The position numbers were made by a program, and so were the translations under genes. DNA of 64,000 bases, from assembly GCA_965284435.1 (NCBI GenBank), contig OZ260083.1, forward strand, positions 3,038,001-3,102,000, given 5' to 3'. Origin of the DNA: CAIYZT01 sp947461435 (GTDB lineage Bacteria > Pseudomonadota > Alphaproteobacteria > Rhodobacterales > Rhodobacteraceae). Positions within the stretch are counted from its first letter, which is position 1, and each line of letters starts with the position of its first letter. The notes beneath the pieces are model-generated. The model did no database searches. It saw nothing but the letters and a program-made list of their open reading frames with translations, and had not been told where the DNA came from. Positions 17,529-26,271 of the stretch are shown here, piece after piece.

Positions 17529-17549
17529 TTATCCACGATTCTATCCACA
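17529..17549. promoter_or_regulatory. Two DnaA-box-like 9-mers flanking a GANTC site upstream of ftsZ
   Basis: TTATCCACG (17529-17537) and CTATCCACA (17541-17549) each match the DnaA box TTATCCACA at eight of nine positions, in the same orientation, 95-115 bases before ftsZ. Between and overlapping them is GATTC (17537-17541), a CcrM-type GANTC methylation site. In Caulobacter, DnaA and CcrM methylation both feed into ftsZ transcription. Function here is inferred. Confidence 0.5.
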
Positions 17550-17652
17550 GACATGCGCGAGGTCACGCAAAAAAATGCAGAAATCCCACAAAATATGGAC
17601 AATGTGCACCCATTACTAACGGCATCTTGCCGAAATGACTGCATATAGTAGG

Positions 17653-18987
17653 TCACCAGTTGTCCTTGAACCATTTCATTGCCCGCTTGATGGACCGAGC
17701 GGGATAACGCTCAGTCGGAATGTCAAAGTCCCACCACTCGTCTTGGGGATGTGCCGCAAAGAGGCACAAGCCGACAGCAGCCGAGAATGCAGGGCCCGTC
17801 GCGGCCTGCGGCAAGCCCTGAACGCGCAGGGGCCGCCCCATACGGACACGTTGGCCAAGGACGCGGCCTGCAAGCCCATCGAGGCCCGGAATCTGGCTTG
17901 CACCGCCTGTCAGCACTATCTGCTGACTGGGCAAGTCACTAAACCCAGCGACATCCAGTCGTGCCCGTACTTCTTCCAAAATCTCTTCAACCCTGGGCTT
18001 CATGATCCCAATCAACTCAGTTCGCGAAATCTGGCGACGGTCTTTTTCCCAGTCCCCTGAATCCCCGCCCATTTCGATCATGTCCCGATCATCCATCCCG
18101 GTTGCGTGGACACCACCGTGTTTTGTCTTGATGCGCTCGGCCACAGCGACAGGAACTTGCAGACCTTTCGAAATGTCAGAAGTGACGTGATCGCCACCCA
18201 TCCGAACGGCGTCCGCAAAAATCATGTGCTTTTTCATGAAGATGGATATTCCGGTGGACCCTCCGCCCATATCAACACAGGCAGCGCCCAATTCCTGCTC
18301 GTCTTCGACAAGCGACGATAAAGCCGCGAGGTAGGCTGAGTTTGCAATACCCGCAAGTTCAAGATCACATCGATTTATGCAGTAAAGCACGTTTTGAACG
18401 ACCGACGCATCAACCGACAGCAGATGCATATCGCAAGAGAGTTGGTGTCCTATCTGTCCCCTTGGGTCCCCCAGGCCTGACCTATGGTCCAAAGCAAAAT
18501 TGACCGGCTGCGCGTGCAATACTTCCCGTCCATGGCCCAGATCGGGAACATCGCATGCAGCAAGGACACGGGCAACATCTTCATCCGATACCACAGAGTC
18601 TTCGAGATCAAGATTGCCCGCCAATCCATAACTGCGAGGTTCAGCACCCGAAAATGCCGCGATGACATGATCAACACGAACGGCCGCCATCTTTTGTGCG
18701 GCCTGAACGGCCGTTCGGATCGCGCGCTCCGTTTCGTTCATTACAGAGATTTCGCCAAATCTTACGCCCCGAGACCGCGTCGTGGCAGCCCCAATGACTC
18801 TAAAGTTAGACTGGCCCGCCATGGGGCCAATCCCATCCAGATCACCCCGGTCTTCAAAACCGTCAAAGCGCAAGATCAGACAGGCGATCTTTGAGGTTCC
18901 AATATCCAAGATGGCCACGACCCCGCGCTGAACTGCGGCATGACGCATGTTACGCATCGCTCTTTGCGTTTGGTATAGGTCGGTCAT
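17653..18987 (-). CDS. ftsA: Cell division protein FtsA
   Basis: Actin-like ATPase that tethers FtsZ to the membrane, 444 residues. The phosphate-1 motif AILDIGTSKIACLI is at about 25-38, phosphate-2 CVDMGGGSTGISIF near 236-249 and the adenosine motif IVLTGGASQIPGL near 362-374. The C-terminal amphipathic helix SIKRAMKWFKDNW is the membrane anchor. Its ATG overlaps the ftsQ stop by four bases (ATGA), showing translational coupling. Confidence 0.97.
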   Translation of the reverse strand: MTDLYQTQRAMRNMRHAAVQRGVVAILDIGTSKIACLILRFDGFEDRGDLDGIGPMAGQSNFRVIGAATTRSRGVRFGEISVMNETERAIRTAVQAAQKMAAVRVDHVIAAFSGAEPRSYGLAGNLDLEDSVVSDEDVARVLAACDVPDLGHGREVLHAQPVNFALDHRSGLGDPRGQIGHQLSCDMHLLSVDASVVQNVLYCINRCDLELAGIANSAYLAALSSLVEDEQELGAACVDMGGGSTGISIFMKKHMIFADAVRMGGDHVTSDISKGLQVPVAVAERIKTKHGGVHATGMDDRDMIEMGGDSGDWEKDRRQISRTELIGIMKPRVEEILEEVRARLDVAGFSDLPSQQIVLTGGASQIPGLDGLAGRVLGQRVRMGRPLRVQGLPQAATGPAFSAAVGLCLFAAHPQDEWWDFDIPTERYPARSIKRAMKWFKDNW

Positions 18988-19877
18988 AGGTCACTCTCCG
19001 AAGACGTTTCTTCTTTAAATTCAATACCGTTCAAAGTATCCCAAGCTCTTTGGCTTAGTCGCAGCGTTGGACGTTGATCAAACCGAAGATCAACGCTGAT
19101 CACATCGCGCGCCAAGATGTTCTCGGCAGCGTCAAGCGCCAGCAGGCGCTCTACCGCGGCGACGGGTGACACTTGTGGAAGCATGATCGTTTGGTTGCGG
19201 TCCAGCACGATATCCCAACGACGATCGCCGATGCGAACCAGCCCGCGAAGTCGATCATTGATGGGCGACACAGCTTCAAACAACGCCATGGCCTCAGAGG
19301 CGGCTCGATCGGCCCCATCGCCAGCGATGAGGGGCAGATCTGGCCTGTCTGTGCGGGAGCCAAGCCCGGCCACGCGGTGACCGGTTGAATCCAAAAGCAT
19401 CAGTTCACCACCAGAACGCCAAACCAATGTTGGAACCCGTTCCGTGATAATCACTTCAAGAACGCCGCCACTGCGCACGCTGACATCGGCGCTGGCAATC
19501 GCATCCAGGCTTTGAACCTTTTCGCGGACGACATCGAGATCCAAATTGAAGGATGACACTGGCAGTCGAATGTTCAGTTTGGCCCGAACTGCATCCGCCA
19601 GTTCTGAAGACGCCCCTTCGACGCGGATCAGCGAAACACGAAACTCTGGTCTATTTTCAAATTGTTCCCGAAGATTCGTGAACGTTCCCAAGATCGCCAT
19701 GCGGCGCTCCGACGAGCCCAGAACCGCCGCTCCTATGAGCACGACAACCACCAAAGGCAGACCAAAGCGGAACAGGATGCGGAAATAAGGCGTCAGCCAC
19801 AAACGCTGCAACCTGTAGGCCCAGCGTGAGGGGGCAGGATCCCGGCGCTGAAATTGGGGGCGGCTTACCGATTGCAT
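18984..19877 (-). CDS. ftsQ: Cell division protein FtsQ
   Basis: Bitopic divisome protein, 297 residues. A basic cytoplasmic tail (1-35) precedes one membrane helix at about 36-55. A POTRA domain follows at about 80-150 (FRVSLIRVEGASSE...VREKVQSLDAIASADV) and then the beta domain with ITERVPTLVWR. ATG 19877 lies within the end of ddlB and has GAAGGA six bases upstream, which decides it over a start nine codons earlier. Confidence 0.95.
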   Translation of the reverse strand: MQSVSRPQFQRRDPAPSRWAYRLQRLWLTPYFRILFRFGLPLVVVVLIGAAVLGSSERRMAILGTFTNLREQFENRPEFRVSLIRVEGASSELADAVRAKLNIRLPVSSFNLDLDVVREKVQSLDAIASADVSVRSGGVLEVIITERVPTLVWRSGGELMLLDSTGHRVAGLGSRTDRPDLPLIAGDGADRAASEAMALFEAVSPINDRLRGLVRIGDRRWDIVLDRNQTIMLPQVSPVAAVERLLALDAAENILARDVISVDLRFDQRPTLRLSQRAWDTLNGIEFKEETSSESDL

Positions 19878-20785
19878 GAAGCGTCCTTCACCATCCAAGC
19901 GCATAGATCCGCAAACGACATACCCAAATAAGCGGCTTGTTCGGGGGCAAGGGACGTCGGAGTCATCCCGGGCTGCGTATTGGTTTCAAGCAGGATCAGG
20001 CCTGCCAAACCCCTCTCCTCGTCCCAGCGAAGATCGGTGCGGCTGACGCCTTTGCAACCCAGCGCACGGTGAGCACGAAGCGCGTAATCCATGCAGGCAT
20101 CGGCAATTTCATCCGGAATCTGTGCTGGAACAATGTGGCGCGACCCACCCATTTTGTATTTTGCATCATAGTCATACCAGCCGTCCGTCAGGATGTCCGT
20201 CACGCAAAGCGCGCGATCCCCCATGACTGTGCAAGTCAATTCCCGGCCCGGCGCATAGGTCTCGACCATCACTGTTTCAGGCATAGAGTCCGCCAACAGT
20301 GGGGCATTTGCGCCTTCGCGAACGATGTAAACGCCGACGGATGAGCCTTCGTTGTTCGGCTTTACGACATAGGGCGGAGGTAGAACATGCCCGAGGGCAA
20401 CCTCTGCACGATTTGCAAGCTTAGAGACGACGATGGGCAGTCCGGCAGCAGCATAGACTTCCTTTGCTTTTGCCTTGTCCATCGCGAGGGCGGACGCAAG
20501 AATGCCAGAATGGGTGTAAGGAATACGCAGCCATTCCAAGATACCTTGCACAGCACCATCTTCACCCCAACGACCATGAAGAGCATTGAAGCAAACATCA
20601 GGGGAAATTTCGATCAAGCGTTCGGCAAGACCGCGGTCACAATCGACCTCGACCACTGAATACCCCGCCTGCCGAAGTGCCGATGCGCATGCGCGCCCAG
20701 ATACGAGAGAAACCTCGCGCTCCGCCGAGGGCCCACCCATCAAAACCGCCACTTTGGAGACTGCTCTGCTCGAACCGCCCGCCAT
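19865..20785 (-). CDS. ddlB: D-alanine--D-alanine ligase
   Basis: ATP-grasp ligase making D-Ala-D-Ala for peptidoglycan, 306 residues. VAVLMGGPSAEREVSL opens the protein; NALHGRWGEDG, the lid region VKPNNEGSSVGV and the C-terminal LLETNTQPGMTPTSL are all family hallmarks. ATG 20785 has GAGG seven bases upstream. The end overlaps ftsQ by 13 bases. Confidence 0.96.
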   Translation of the reverse strand: MAGGSSRAVSKVAVLMGGPSAEREVSLVSGRACASALRQAGYSVVEVDCDRGLAERLIEISPDVCFNALHGRWGEDGAVQGILEWLRIPYTHSGILASALAMDKAKAKEVYAAAGLPIVVSKLANRAEVALGHVLPPPYVVKPNNEGSSVGVYIVREGANAPLLADSMPETVMVETYAPGRELTCTVMGDRALCVTDILTDGWYDYDAKYKMGGSRHIVPAQIPDEIADACMDYALRAHRALGCKGVSRTDLRWDEERGLAGLILLETNTQPGMTPTSLAPEQAAYLGMSFADLCAWMVKDASCNR

Positions 20786-20839
20786 TTTCTGCCTCATCCG
20801 GAACTTTGGCGTCCCGTGATTTTGTTTTTTTGCTCGGCG

Positions 20840-21763
20840 CTATCTCGTACGTTCGCCGACCCGCATAATTTCCCACTCTAACGCGATACCGCGCTTCAGG
20901 AAAACCCTTTTTCGCACCTCTTCGCCCAAATCTTCCAAATCTGAGGCGGATGCGCCACCCGTGTTGATCAAAAAGTTTGAATGCATCGGGCTCATTTGTG
21001 CGCCGCCCAGTTGAAAACCGCGCATGCCTGCCTCGTCGATCACTTTCCAGGCCTTCAAGTCCTGTGTGTCATCTGTCTGACCGGTGCTGGAATATCCTGA
21101 TGGATTGCGGAAGGTCGAGCCTGCTGACCGGTCCTTGGTAGGCTGCGTTGCATCCCGCTTTGCTAATTGGTCGGCCATCTTCGCTTCCAAGGTCGCCGGG
21201 TCGCCGAGCTCGCATTTGAAGGATGCGGATACGATCACCCAACCGTCTGGCAGTTCAGACTGCCGGTAGCGAAAGTTCAGGTCAGTGGCGGGAACGTCAC
21301 GAAACTCTCCCTCTCGCGTCACGACACGAATGAACTGAAGGTGATCGGCCACATACGATCCGTAACAGCCCGCATTCATGCGCACAGCACCGCCGATTGT
21401 GCCCGGAATTGTACGCAAGAAGGTCAGGTCCAGCCCGGCTTCGGCCGCACGTCGCGCGACATGTGCGTCCAGCGCGGCAGCGCCTGCTGTAACCATATCG
21501 TCCTTGATATCAATGGCGTTGAACCCTCGACCAAGGCGGATCACGACAGCGCGGATGCCACCATCTCTGACGATCAGGTTTGACCCTACGCCCATGGGAA
21601 AGACGGGAATTCGCGCATCAAGTCGCGCGAGAAAGTCGCAAAGATCTGCTTCATCCTGCGGCTGAAACAAATAATCGGCAGGCCCGCCAACTCTCAGCCA
21701 TGTGAGGTCTGCGAGGGGACGTTGGGGCGTCAGCGCGCCGCGGGGCGTGGGAAATTCTTTCAT
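20840..21763 (-). CDS. murB: UDP-N-acetylenolpyruvoylglucosamine reductase
   Basis: FAD enzyme completing UDP-MurNAc synthesis, 307 residues. FAD-binding motifs VGGPADYLFQP and PMGVGSNLIVRDGG, the pyrophosphate loop TIPGTIGGAVRMNAGCYG, the catalytic serine segment SAGSTFRNP and HSNFLINTG are present, placing it in the type II class lacking the insertion of E. coli MurB. Confidence 0.96.
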   Translation of the reverse strand: MKEFPTPRGALTPQRPLADLTWLRVGGPADYLFQPQDEADLCDFLARLDARIPVFPMGVGSNLIVRDGGIRAVVIRLGRGFNAIDIKDDMVTAGAAALDAHVARRAAEAGLDLTFLRTIPGTIGGAVRMNAGCYGSYVADHLQFIRVVTREGEFRDVPATDLNFRYRQSELPDGWVIVSASFKCELGDPATLEAKMADQLAKRDATQPTKDRSAGSTFRNPSGYSSTGQTDDTQDLKAWKVIDEAGMRGFQLGGAQMSPMHSNFLINTGGASASDLEDLGEEVRKRVFLKRGIALEWEIMRVGERTR

Positions 21764-21806
21764 GGGCCTGCCTTTTAATGGCCTGTGACAAAGGCCGCAA
21801 GCGACA

Positions 21807-22058
21807 TCAGCGTCGCGGTAGAAAAGTGTTCAACCATCGGCCCAAATAGATCACCGGCCAACGCAGGACGGATGCCCCTGCCCCTAGAAAAACGGCCGCC
21901 ATGAGTAATCCAGCCGTCCATGCGATCCACACCAAAATTGGCACACCAATTGCAATCAAGAAATAGGCATTTCGCCAATGGTGATCGCGGCTTGGAAACA
22001 TGGCGATGACGTTGGCAACAATCAACCACAAGCAGGCACAAGCAATGGGTAAATTCAT
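21807..22058 (-). CDS. DUF2484 family membrane protein (second copy)
   Basis: An 83-residue protein with about three membrane helices. It begins MNLPIACACLWLIVANVIAMFPSR and continues with a predicted loop and a helix containing LIAIGVPILVWIAW. The family occurs in the dcw cluster of Rhodobacteraceae between murC and murB; function unknown. The start overlaps the stop of the first copy by four bases. The two copies share the pattern of N-terminal L.CLW.I....A.fP.R and the P.L..W......W shape but are clearly diverged. Confidence 0.82.
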   Translation of the reverse strand: MNLPIACACLWLIVANVIAMFPSRDHHWRNAYFLIAIGVPILVWIAWTAGLLMAAVFLGAGASVLRWPVIYLGRWLNTFLPRR

Positions 22059-22324
22059 TTACGGAACTCTGGCGGCAACTGAACTGGCAGTCTGCGAATC
22101 TTTTTATAGTAATAAATCAATGGGTTGCGGAACATGGACGCAAAGGCAAGGATGCCCGCTATCACCCAGACCCAGCCATGCAAAAACCCGATCCAGAAAA
22201 GAAGAATAGGTGCAATCGCGATCAATACGATTCCCGGCACCATTTGGCGCCGCATTGGCAGAAATGCGGTAATTGTTCCAAGAATTACCCATAGACAGCA
22301 GGCAAGGGTCAGAAACGAATTCAT
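22055..22324 (-). CDS. DUF2484 family membrane protein (first copy)
   Basis: An 89-residue membrane protein starting MNSFLTLACCLWVILGTITAF, with three predicted helices and a basic tail (KKIRRLPVQ). It is a paralogue of the next gene downstream, with which it overlaps by four bases. Location between murC and murB suggests an envelope-synthesis or division role, but none is known. Confidence 0.82.
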   Translation of the reverse strand: MNSFLTLACCLWVILGTITAFLPMRRQMVPGIVLIAIAPILLFWIGFLHGWVWVIAGILAFASMFRNPLIYYYKKIRRLPVQLPPEFRK

Positions 22325-22423
22325 CTAGAATTACCTAATGGGCATTTGGAGGACGACGCATTTGTGCTAGACTGCTATTCAAATGGAATTCAGCAATTTT
22401 TCGGCCGAAGCACGTTTTCGTTT

Positions 22424-23833
22424 TCATGCAGCCTTCTCGACTAATTTGGACGGCAGGTTGTTGGCCCAAGAAGAAATTGATCCCGCTCCAAGGCAAACGA
22501 AGATATCGCCGGGACGCGCCTGTTCCTTAAAAAGTCGTGCCAGATCCGCTTCATCAATCACAGCCCGGGCGTGACGATGACCGTGCGCAATAAGTCCTGC
22601 GACCAGATCATCACGGGATGCACCAAGGATTGGATCCTCTCCGGCAGAGTAAACATCTGCAATACCAACGACGTCTGCTTCGTTAAAGCAGGTGCAAAAA
22701 TCTTCGAACAGGCTGTGCAAACGTGTATAGCGATGCGGCTGATGTACGGCGATGACGCGGCCAGCAGTGGCTTGGCGCGCGGCGCGCAGGACAGCCGCTA
22801 TTTCCACCGGATGATGCCCGTAGTCATCAATTATTGTGACACCATTGATTTCGGCAACCTTGGTAAATCTACGATTCACTCCCGCAAAGGCCGCCAATGC
22901 CTCGCGAATTTCATCTCGCTTCATGCCCAAATGGCGCGCAACTGCGATCGCAGCAAGCGCGTTTGAAACATTGTGATCGCCCGGCATCGGCAAGGTGCAA
23001 CCGTCAATCCGAACGCCATCACCTTCATTTTGCAACAAAACATCGAAACATGCGACTGCGCGTTCAAATCGCAGATTCACAGCGCGTACATCGGCTTGCG
23101 CATTAAATCCGAAAGTAACCACTCGACGGTCGGTAACCCGACCGACAAGCGCCTGCACTTCGGGATGATCTGAGCAGCAAACAGCCAGACCGTAAAACGG
23201 AATGTTCGACACGAAATCAAGAAAGCCTTTTCGCAAGGCGTCAAAGTTTCCCCAATGTTCCATATGTTCTGGATCGATATTGGTCACAATTGCAATGGTC
23301 GCAGGCAATCGATTGAAAGAACCATCACTTTCATCGGCCTCCACCACCATCCACTCACCTTCGCCCGCGCGGGCGTTGGATCCGTAAGCGTGAATAACGC
23401 CCCCGTTAATCACGGTGGGGTCAAACCCCCCTTTGTCCAGCAAAGTGGCAACCATGGTTGTTGTCGTCGTCTTGCCATGAGTGCCCGCAATGGCAATGTT
23501 TGACTTCAGGCGCATCAGTTCGGCCAACATTTCCGCCCGGCGCACAACAGGCAGCTTCTTGCGCCGCGCTTCTTCAAGCTCGGGGTTGCCTTTCTTGATG
23601 GCAGACGAAATCACGACAACAGCCGCTTCTCCAATGTTTTCGGCACGCTGACCTTCAAAAAAATCTGCGCCCAACTTAACAAGACGATCGGTGATCCTTG
23701 AGGCTTTGCTGTCAGAACCTTGGACCCGATAGCCCAAGGTCATCAATACTTCGGCGATGCCTGACATGCCAATTCCGCCAATCCCGACGAAATGAATGGC
23801 GCCCATTTCCAAAGGAAGTTTTGTCGCGTTCAT
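22424..23833 (-). CDS. murC: UDP-N-acetylmuramate--L-alanine ligase
   Basis: First Mur ligase, 469 residues. FVGIGGIGMSGIAEVL forms the UDP-binding Rossmann domain, GTHGKTTT (117-124) the ATP loop, and VEADESDGS and IDDYGHHPVEI the metal and substrate sites. ATG 23833 has AAGGAG seven bases upstream; a longer frame reads 36 residues into murG and is not family-like. It is four bases downstream of murG. Confidence 0.97.
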   Translation of the reverse strand: MNATKLPLEMGAIHFVGIGGIGMSGIAEVLMTLGYRVQGSDSKASRITDRLVKLGADFFEGQRAENIGEAAVVVISSAIKKGNPELEEARRKKLPVVRRAEMLAELMRLKSNIAIAGTHGKTTTTTMVATLLDKGGFDPTVINGGVIHAYGSNARAGEGEWMVVEADESDGSFNRLPATIAIVTNIDPEHMEHWGNFDALRKGFLDFVSNIPFYGLAVCCSDHPEVQALVGRVTDRRVVTFGFNAQADVRAVNLRFERAVACFDVLLQNEGDGVRIDGCTLPMPGDHNVSNALAAIAVARHLGMKRDEIREALAAFAGVNRRFTKVAEINGVTIIDDYGHHPVEIAAVLRAARQATAGRVIAVHQPHRYTRLHSLFEDFCTCFNEADVVGIADVYSAGEDPILGASRDDLVAGLIAHGHRHARAVIDEADLARLFKEQARPGDIFVCLGAGSISSWANNLPSKLVEKAA

Positions 23834-23837
23834 GGCA

Positions 23838-24923
23838 CTACTCCTTCGCCAAACTCTCAACCATAGACACCAACCGATCCGTCGCATCAGGTTTGCCCTG
23901 TGACAGAGCTGCCCGCGCCATACCAGTTGCAAGCGCGCCATTTCCCAAAATCGACGCTATCTGGGACGATAGGCTCGCCACGTCAAGTGTCTTTTCCGGC
24001 GCAACTATCGCGGCGCCCACGGACAAAAGACCCTGCGCATTGGCCGTTTGATGATCACCCGCAGCGGCTGCGAAGGGAATAAGAATGGATGGCCGACCGA
24101 TGACGGAGATATCTGCAATGGAAGAGGCACCTGAACGGGAGATCACCAACTGCGCCTCGCTGAGGCGCCTGGGAATATCGGAAAAGAAGGGCGCAACTTC
24201 GGCAAAAACGCCCGCTTCAGAATAGCGTCTTTCAACGCGTTCGCGATCTTCTTCGCGGGCTTGTTGTGCGACACGAAGATAACCCCTGATTGACTCTGGA
24301 AGGCCGGCCACGGCTTCCGGCACAATGTCAGACAAGATCCTTGCGCCCTGACTTCCCCCAATGACGACCAAGCTCATCGGATAGTTCCCGGGTGCAATGT
24401 ACCCTGCCCCTGCCCGCTCCAGCACCGAGGCGCGAACCGGATTTCCAATGTTCTCGGCCACGACACCCTCAGGCAGTTGGGTCGGCCAGGTGCCGCAAGC
24501 GACCTTGTCGACTCGTCTTGCGAATATCTGATTGACCCGGCCCAAGATTCCGTTCTGCTCATGGATCATGCATGGCCGTTTAAGTGCCCAAGCAGCCACT
24601 AAAGCCGGGATTGAAGGGTATCCGCCAAAGCCAACAACAACATCCGGCTTCTCGCGCATCATTGAAAACAAAGCACCCACCACGCCAGCGGCAATCCGGA
24701 AGGGAACGGCAAGTTTTGCGAGGATACCGCCACGAGCGAACGTGGCGGATGCCAAGATCACGCGGTCAACTTCAGATGGAAATCCACCGGAATAGCGCGC
24801 GCCCCGAACATCTGTCGACAGCTTCACGCGCCAGCCCTTTGCAATCATCGCCTCGGCCAGGGCCTGGGCCGGAAACATATGACCGCCCGTTCCCCCGGCC
24901 GCAATCAAAAGCAATTTCGCCAT
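23838..24923 (-). CDS. murG: UDP-GlcNAc:lipid-linked MurNAc-pentapeptide transferase MurG
   Basis: Makes lipid II from lipid I on the inner membrane face, 361 residues. G-loops are GGTGGH (10-15) and VIGGSQGARILSD; acceptor and donor site segments VGFGGYPSIPAL and ISRSGASSIADI are present. ATG 24923 overlaps the ftsW stop by one base (TGATG) with GAGG upstream, so ftsW-murG are coupled. The much longer in-frame extension runs through ftsW and is spurious. Confidence 0.97.
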   Translation of the reverse strand: MAKLLLIAAGGTGGHMFPAQALAEAMIAKGWRVKLSTDVRGARYSGGFPSEVDRVILASATFARGGILAKLAVPFRIAAGVVGALFSMMREKPDVVVGFGGYPSIPALVAAWALKRPCMIHEQNGILGRVNQIFARRVDKVACGTWPTQLPEGVVAENIGNPVRASVLERAGAGYIAPGNYPMSLVVIGGSQGARILSDIVPEAVAGLPESIRGYLRVAQQAREEDRERVERRYSEAGVFAEVAPFFSDIPRRLSEAQLVISRSGASSIADISVIGRPSILIPFAAAAGDHQTANAQGLLSVGAAIVAPEKTLDVASLSSQIASILGNGALATGMARAALSQGKPDATDRLVSMVESLAKE

Positions 24924-26089
24924 CAGCGACCTCTGCGACCGAACAGATCGCTCATCTGGCCCTGCGGTCGGCTGCGCGTGAGCGCCAGTAGCATTCCAAC
25001 GGTCAGACCAGCAGCGATCACGGACGATCCGCCATAGCTGATAAATGGCAATGTCATTCCCTTGGCTGGAAGAAGCCGAACAGCGACGCCCATATTGATC
25101 ATGGCCTGCACGCCAAAGATGCAGGCAAGGCCAGACCCCGCCAATCGGGCGAAAGGGTCCCGCTCTTTGGTCAAGCGCAGCAAAGATCGGACAATCACCG
25201 TGCAAAAAAGCGCAAGGATCAACGCAACCAGAACCAAACCATATTCTTCAGCCGCAACGGCGATGATAAAATCGGTATGAGCATCGGGCAAGATCCACTT
25301 TACCTGACCCTGACCAAGTCCAACCCCAAAAAAGCCACCCTCTTGGATGGCATTTACAGCGTACCCGATCTGGCTGCGCGGATCGACCTCGGGATTCAAG
25401 AACGCATCAATGCGGCGCGCAAAGTGATCGGACAGGTTGTAAGACGTAAAGCCCGCCATAACCACAGCAGCCACCACAGAGAAAATCAGCATCATAGGTG
25501 CGCCGGCGACGAAATAAATGACGCTCCATCCAAAAAGGATCAGCATCGTCTGGCCAAAATCCGGCTGCATCGCCAGAAAGAGCGAAACGATTATGGTGAT
25601 GACGAGTGACATGACTTTGCCCGGCGGTCCGTTTACTTCTTGCGCAGCTGCCATAAGCCATGCCGTAACGATGATGAAACAGGGCTTCAGAAACTCCGAG
25701 GGCTGCAACGAAAATCCGCCAATGGACAACCACCGCACGGCCCCCTTCCCGTGGTCTTGACCAATAAAGGGCAAAGCCATCAGCGCAAGAACGGCAATGC
25801 CGAACCCCATGATTCCCAAACGGCGTATCATTTGCGGTGACATCATCGACGTTCCGGCCATGACCAGCATCGCCAGAGAGCCAAACAGGGCCTGTTTTTG
25901 AACATAGTAATAGGGATCAAGATTATTGCGACTTGCCAGCGGCACTGAAGCTGCCAACCCAAGCAGAAGGCCAATCCCAAACAATACCATGACCGCAGTC
26001 ATCGACCATTTGTCTATCGTGCGCCACCAACGGGGAATAATGGGCTCAAGCGCCCTGGCTGGCATAGAGCCATAGACCATTTCAGTCAT
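24923..26089 (-). CDS. ftsW: SEDS glycosyltransferase FtsW
   Basis: Septal peptidoglycan polymerase of the SEDS family, 388 residues with about ten membrane helices. Family motifs include RWLSIGGFSLQPSEFLKP, the extracytoplasmic PDAHTDFIIAVAAEE and the signature FISYGGSSVIAAGL near the C terminus. It is the most upstream dcw gene in this window. murD, which normally precedes it, is absent; the next gene upstream is a protease on the same strand behind its own terminator. Confidence 0.96.
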   Translation of the reverse strand: MTEMVYGSMPARALEPIIPRWWRTIDKWSMTAVMVLFGIGLLLGLAASVPLASRNNLDPYYYVQKQALFGSLAMLVMAGTSMMSPQMIRRLGIMGFGIAVLALMALPFIGQDHGKGAVRWLSIGGFSLQPSEFLKPCFIIVTAWLMAAAQEVNGPPGKVMSLVITIIVSLFLAMQPDFGQTMLILFGWSVIYFVAGAPMMLIFSVVAAVVMAGFTSYNLSDHFARRIDAFLNPEVDPRSQIGYAVNAIQEGGFFGVGLGQGQVKWILPDAHTDFIIAVAAEEYGLVLVALILALFCTVIVRSLLRLTKERDPFARLAGSGLACIFGVQAMINMGVAVRLLPAKGMTLPFISYGGSSVIAAGLTVGMLLALTRSRPQGQMSDLFGRRGR

Positions 26090-26213
26090 GGAAAACCGCC
26101 TGTGTTCGTCTGCTCAACTTTACCCGCCCGGGTTGTTCCTGGGTCAGTGGCGTGAACCTTAGCGAAGTCTGTCTGTTCTGGCTAGGGAAAAGCGATTCGC
26201 TTGATCTTCTCAA

Positions 26214-26245
26214 CCAAAAATGGCCGGGCCTTTTGGGCCCAGCCA
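26214..26245 (-). terminator. Terminator of the DegQ-type protease gene
   Basis: On the minus strand an imperfect GC-rich hairpin (TGGCTGGGCCC / GGGCCGGCCA arms, positions 26221-26245) is followed by a run of T (26216-26220). It lies about 30 bases after the protease stop and separates that transcript from ftsW. Confidence 0.65.
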
Positions 26246-26271
26246 CCAATTTTCAGGTTTTCGAACAGGAA

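Noticed and set aside
23838..25205. Long N-terminal extension of murG
   Set aside because: The extra 94 codons run antiparallel to nothing but overlap ftsW in another frame; the TGATG coupling and MAKLLLIAAGGTGGH start are decisive.
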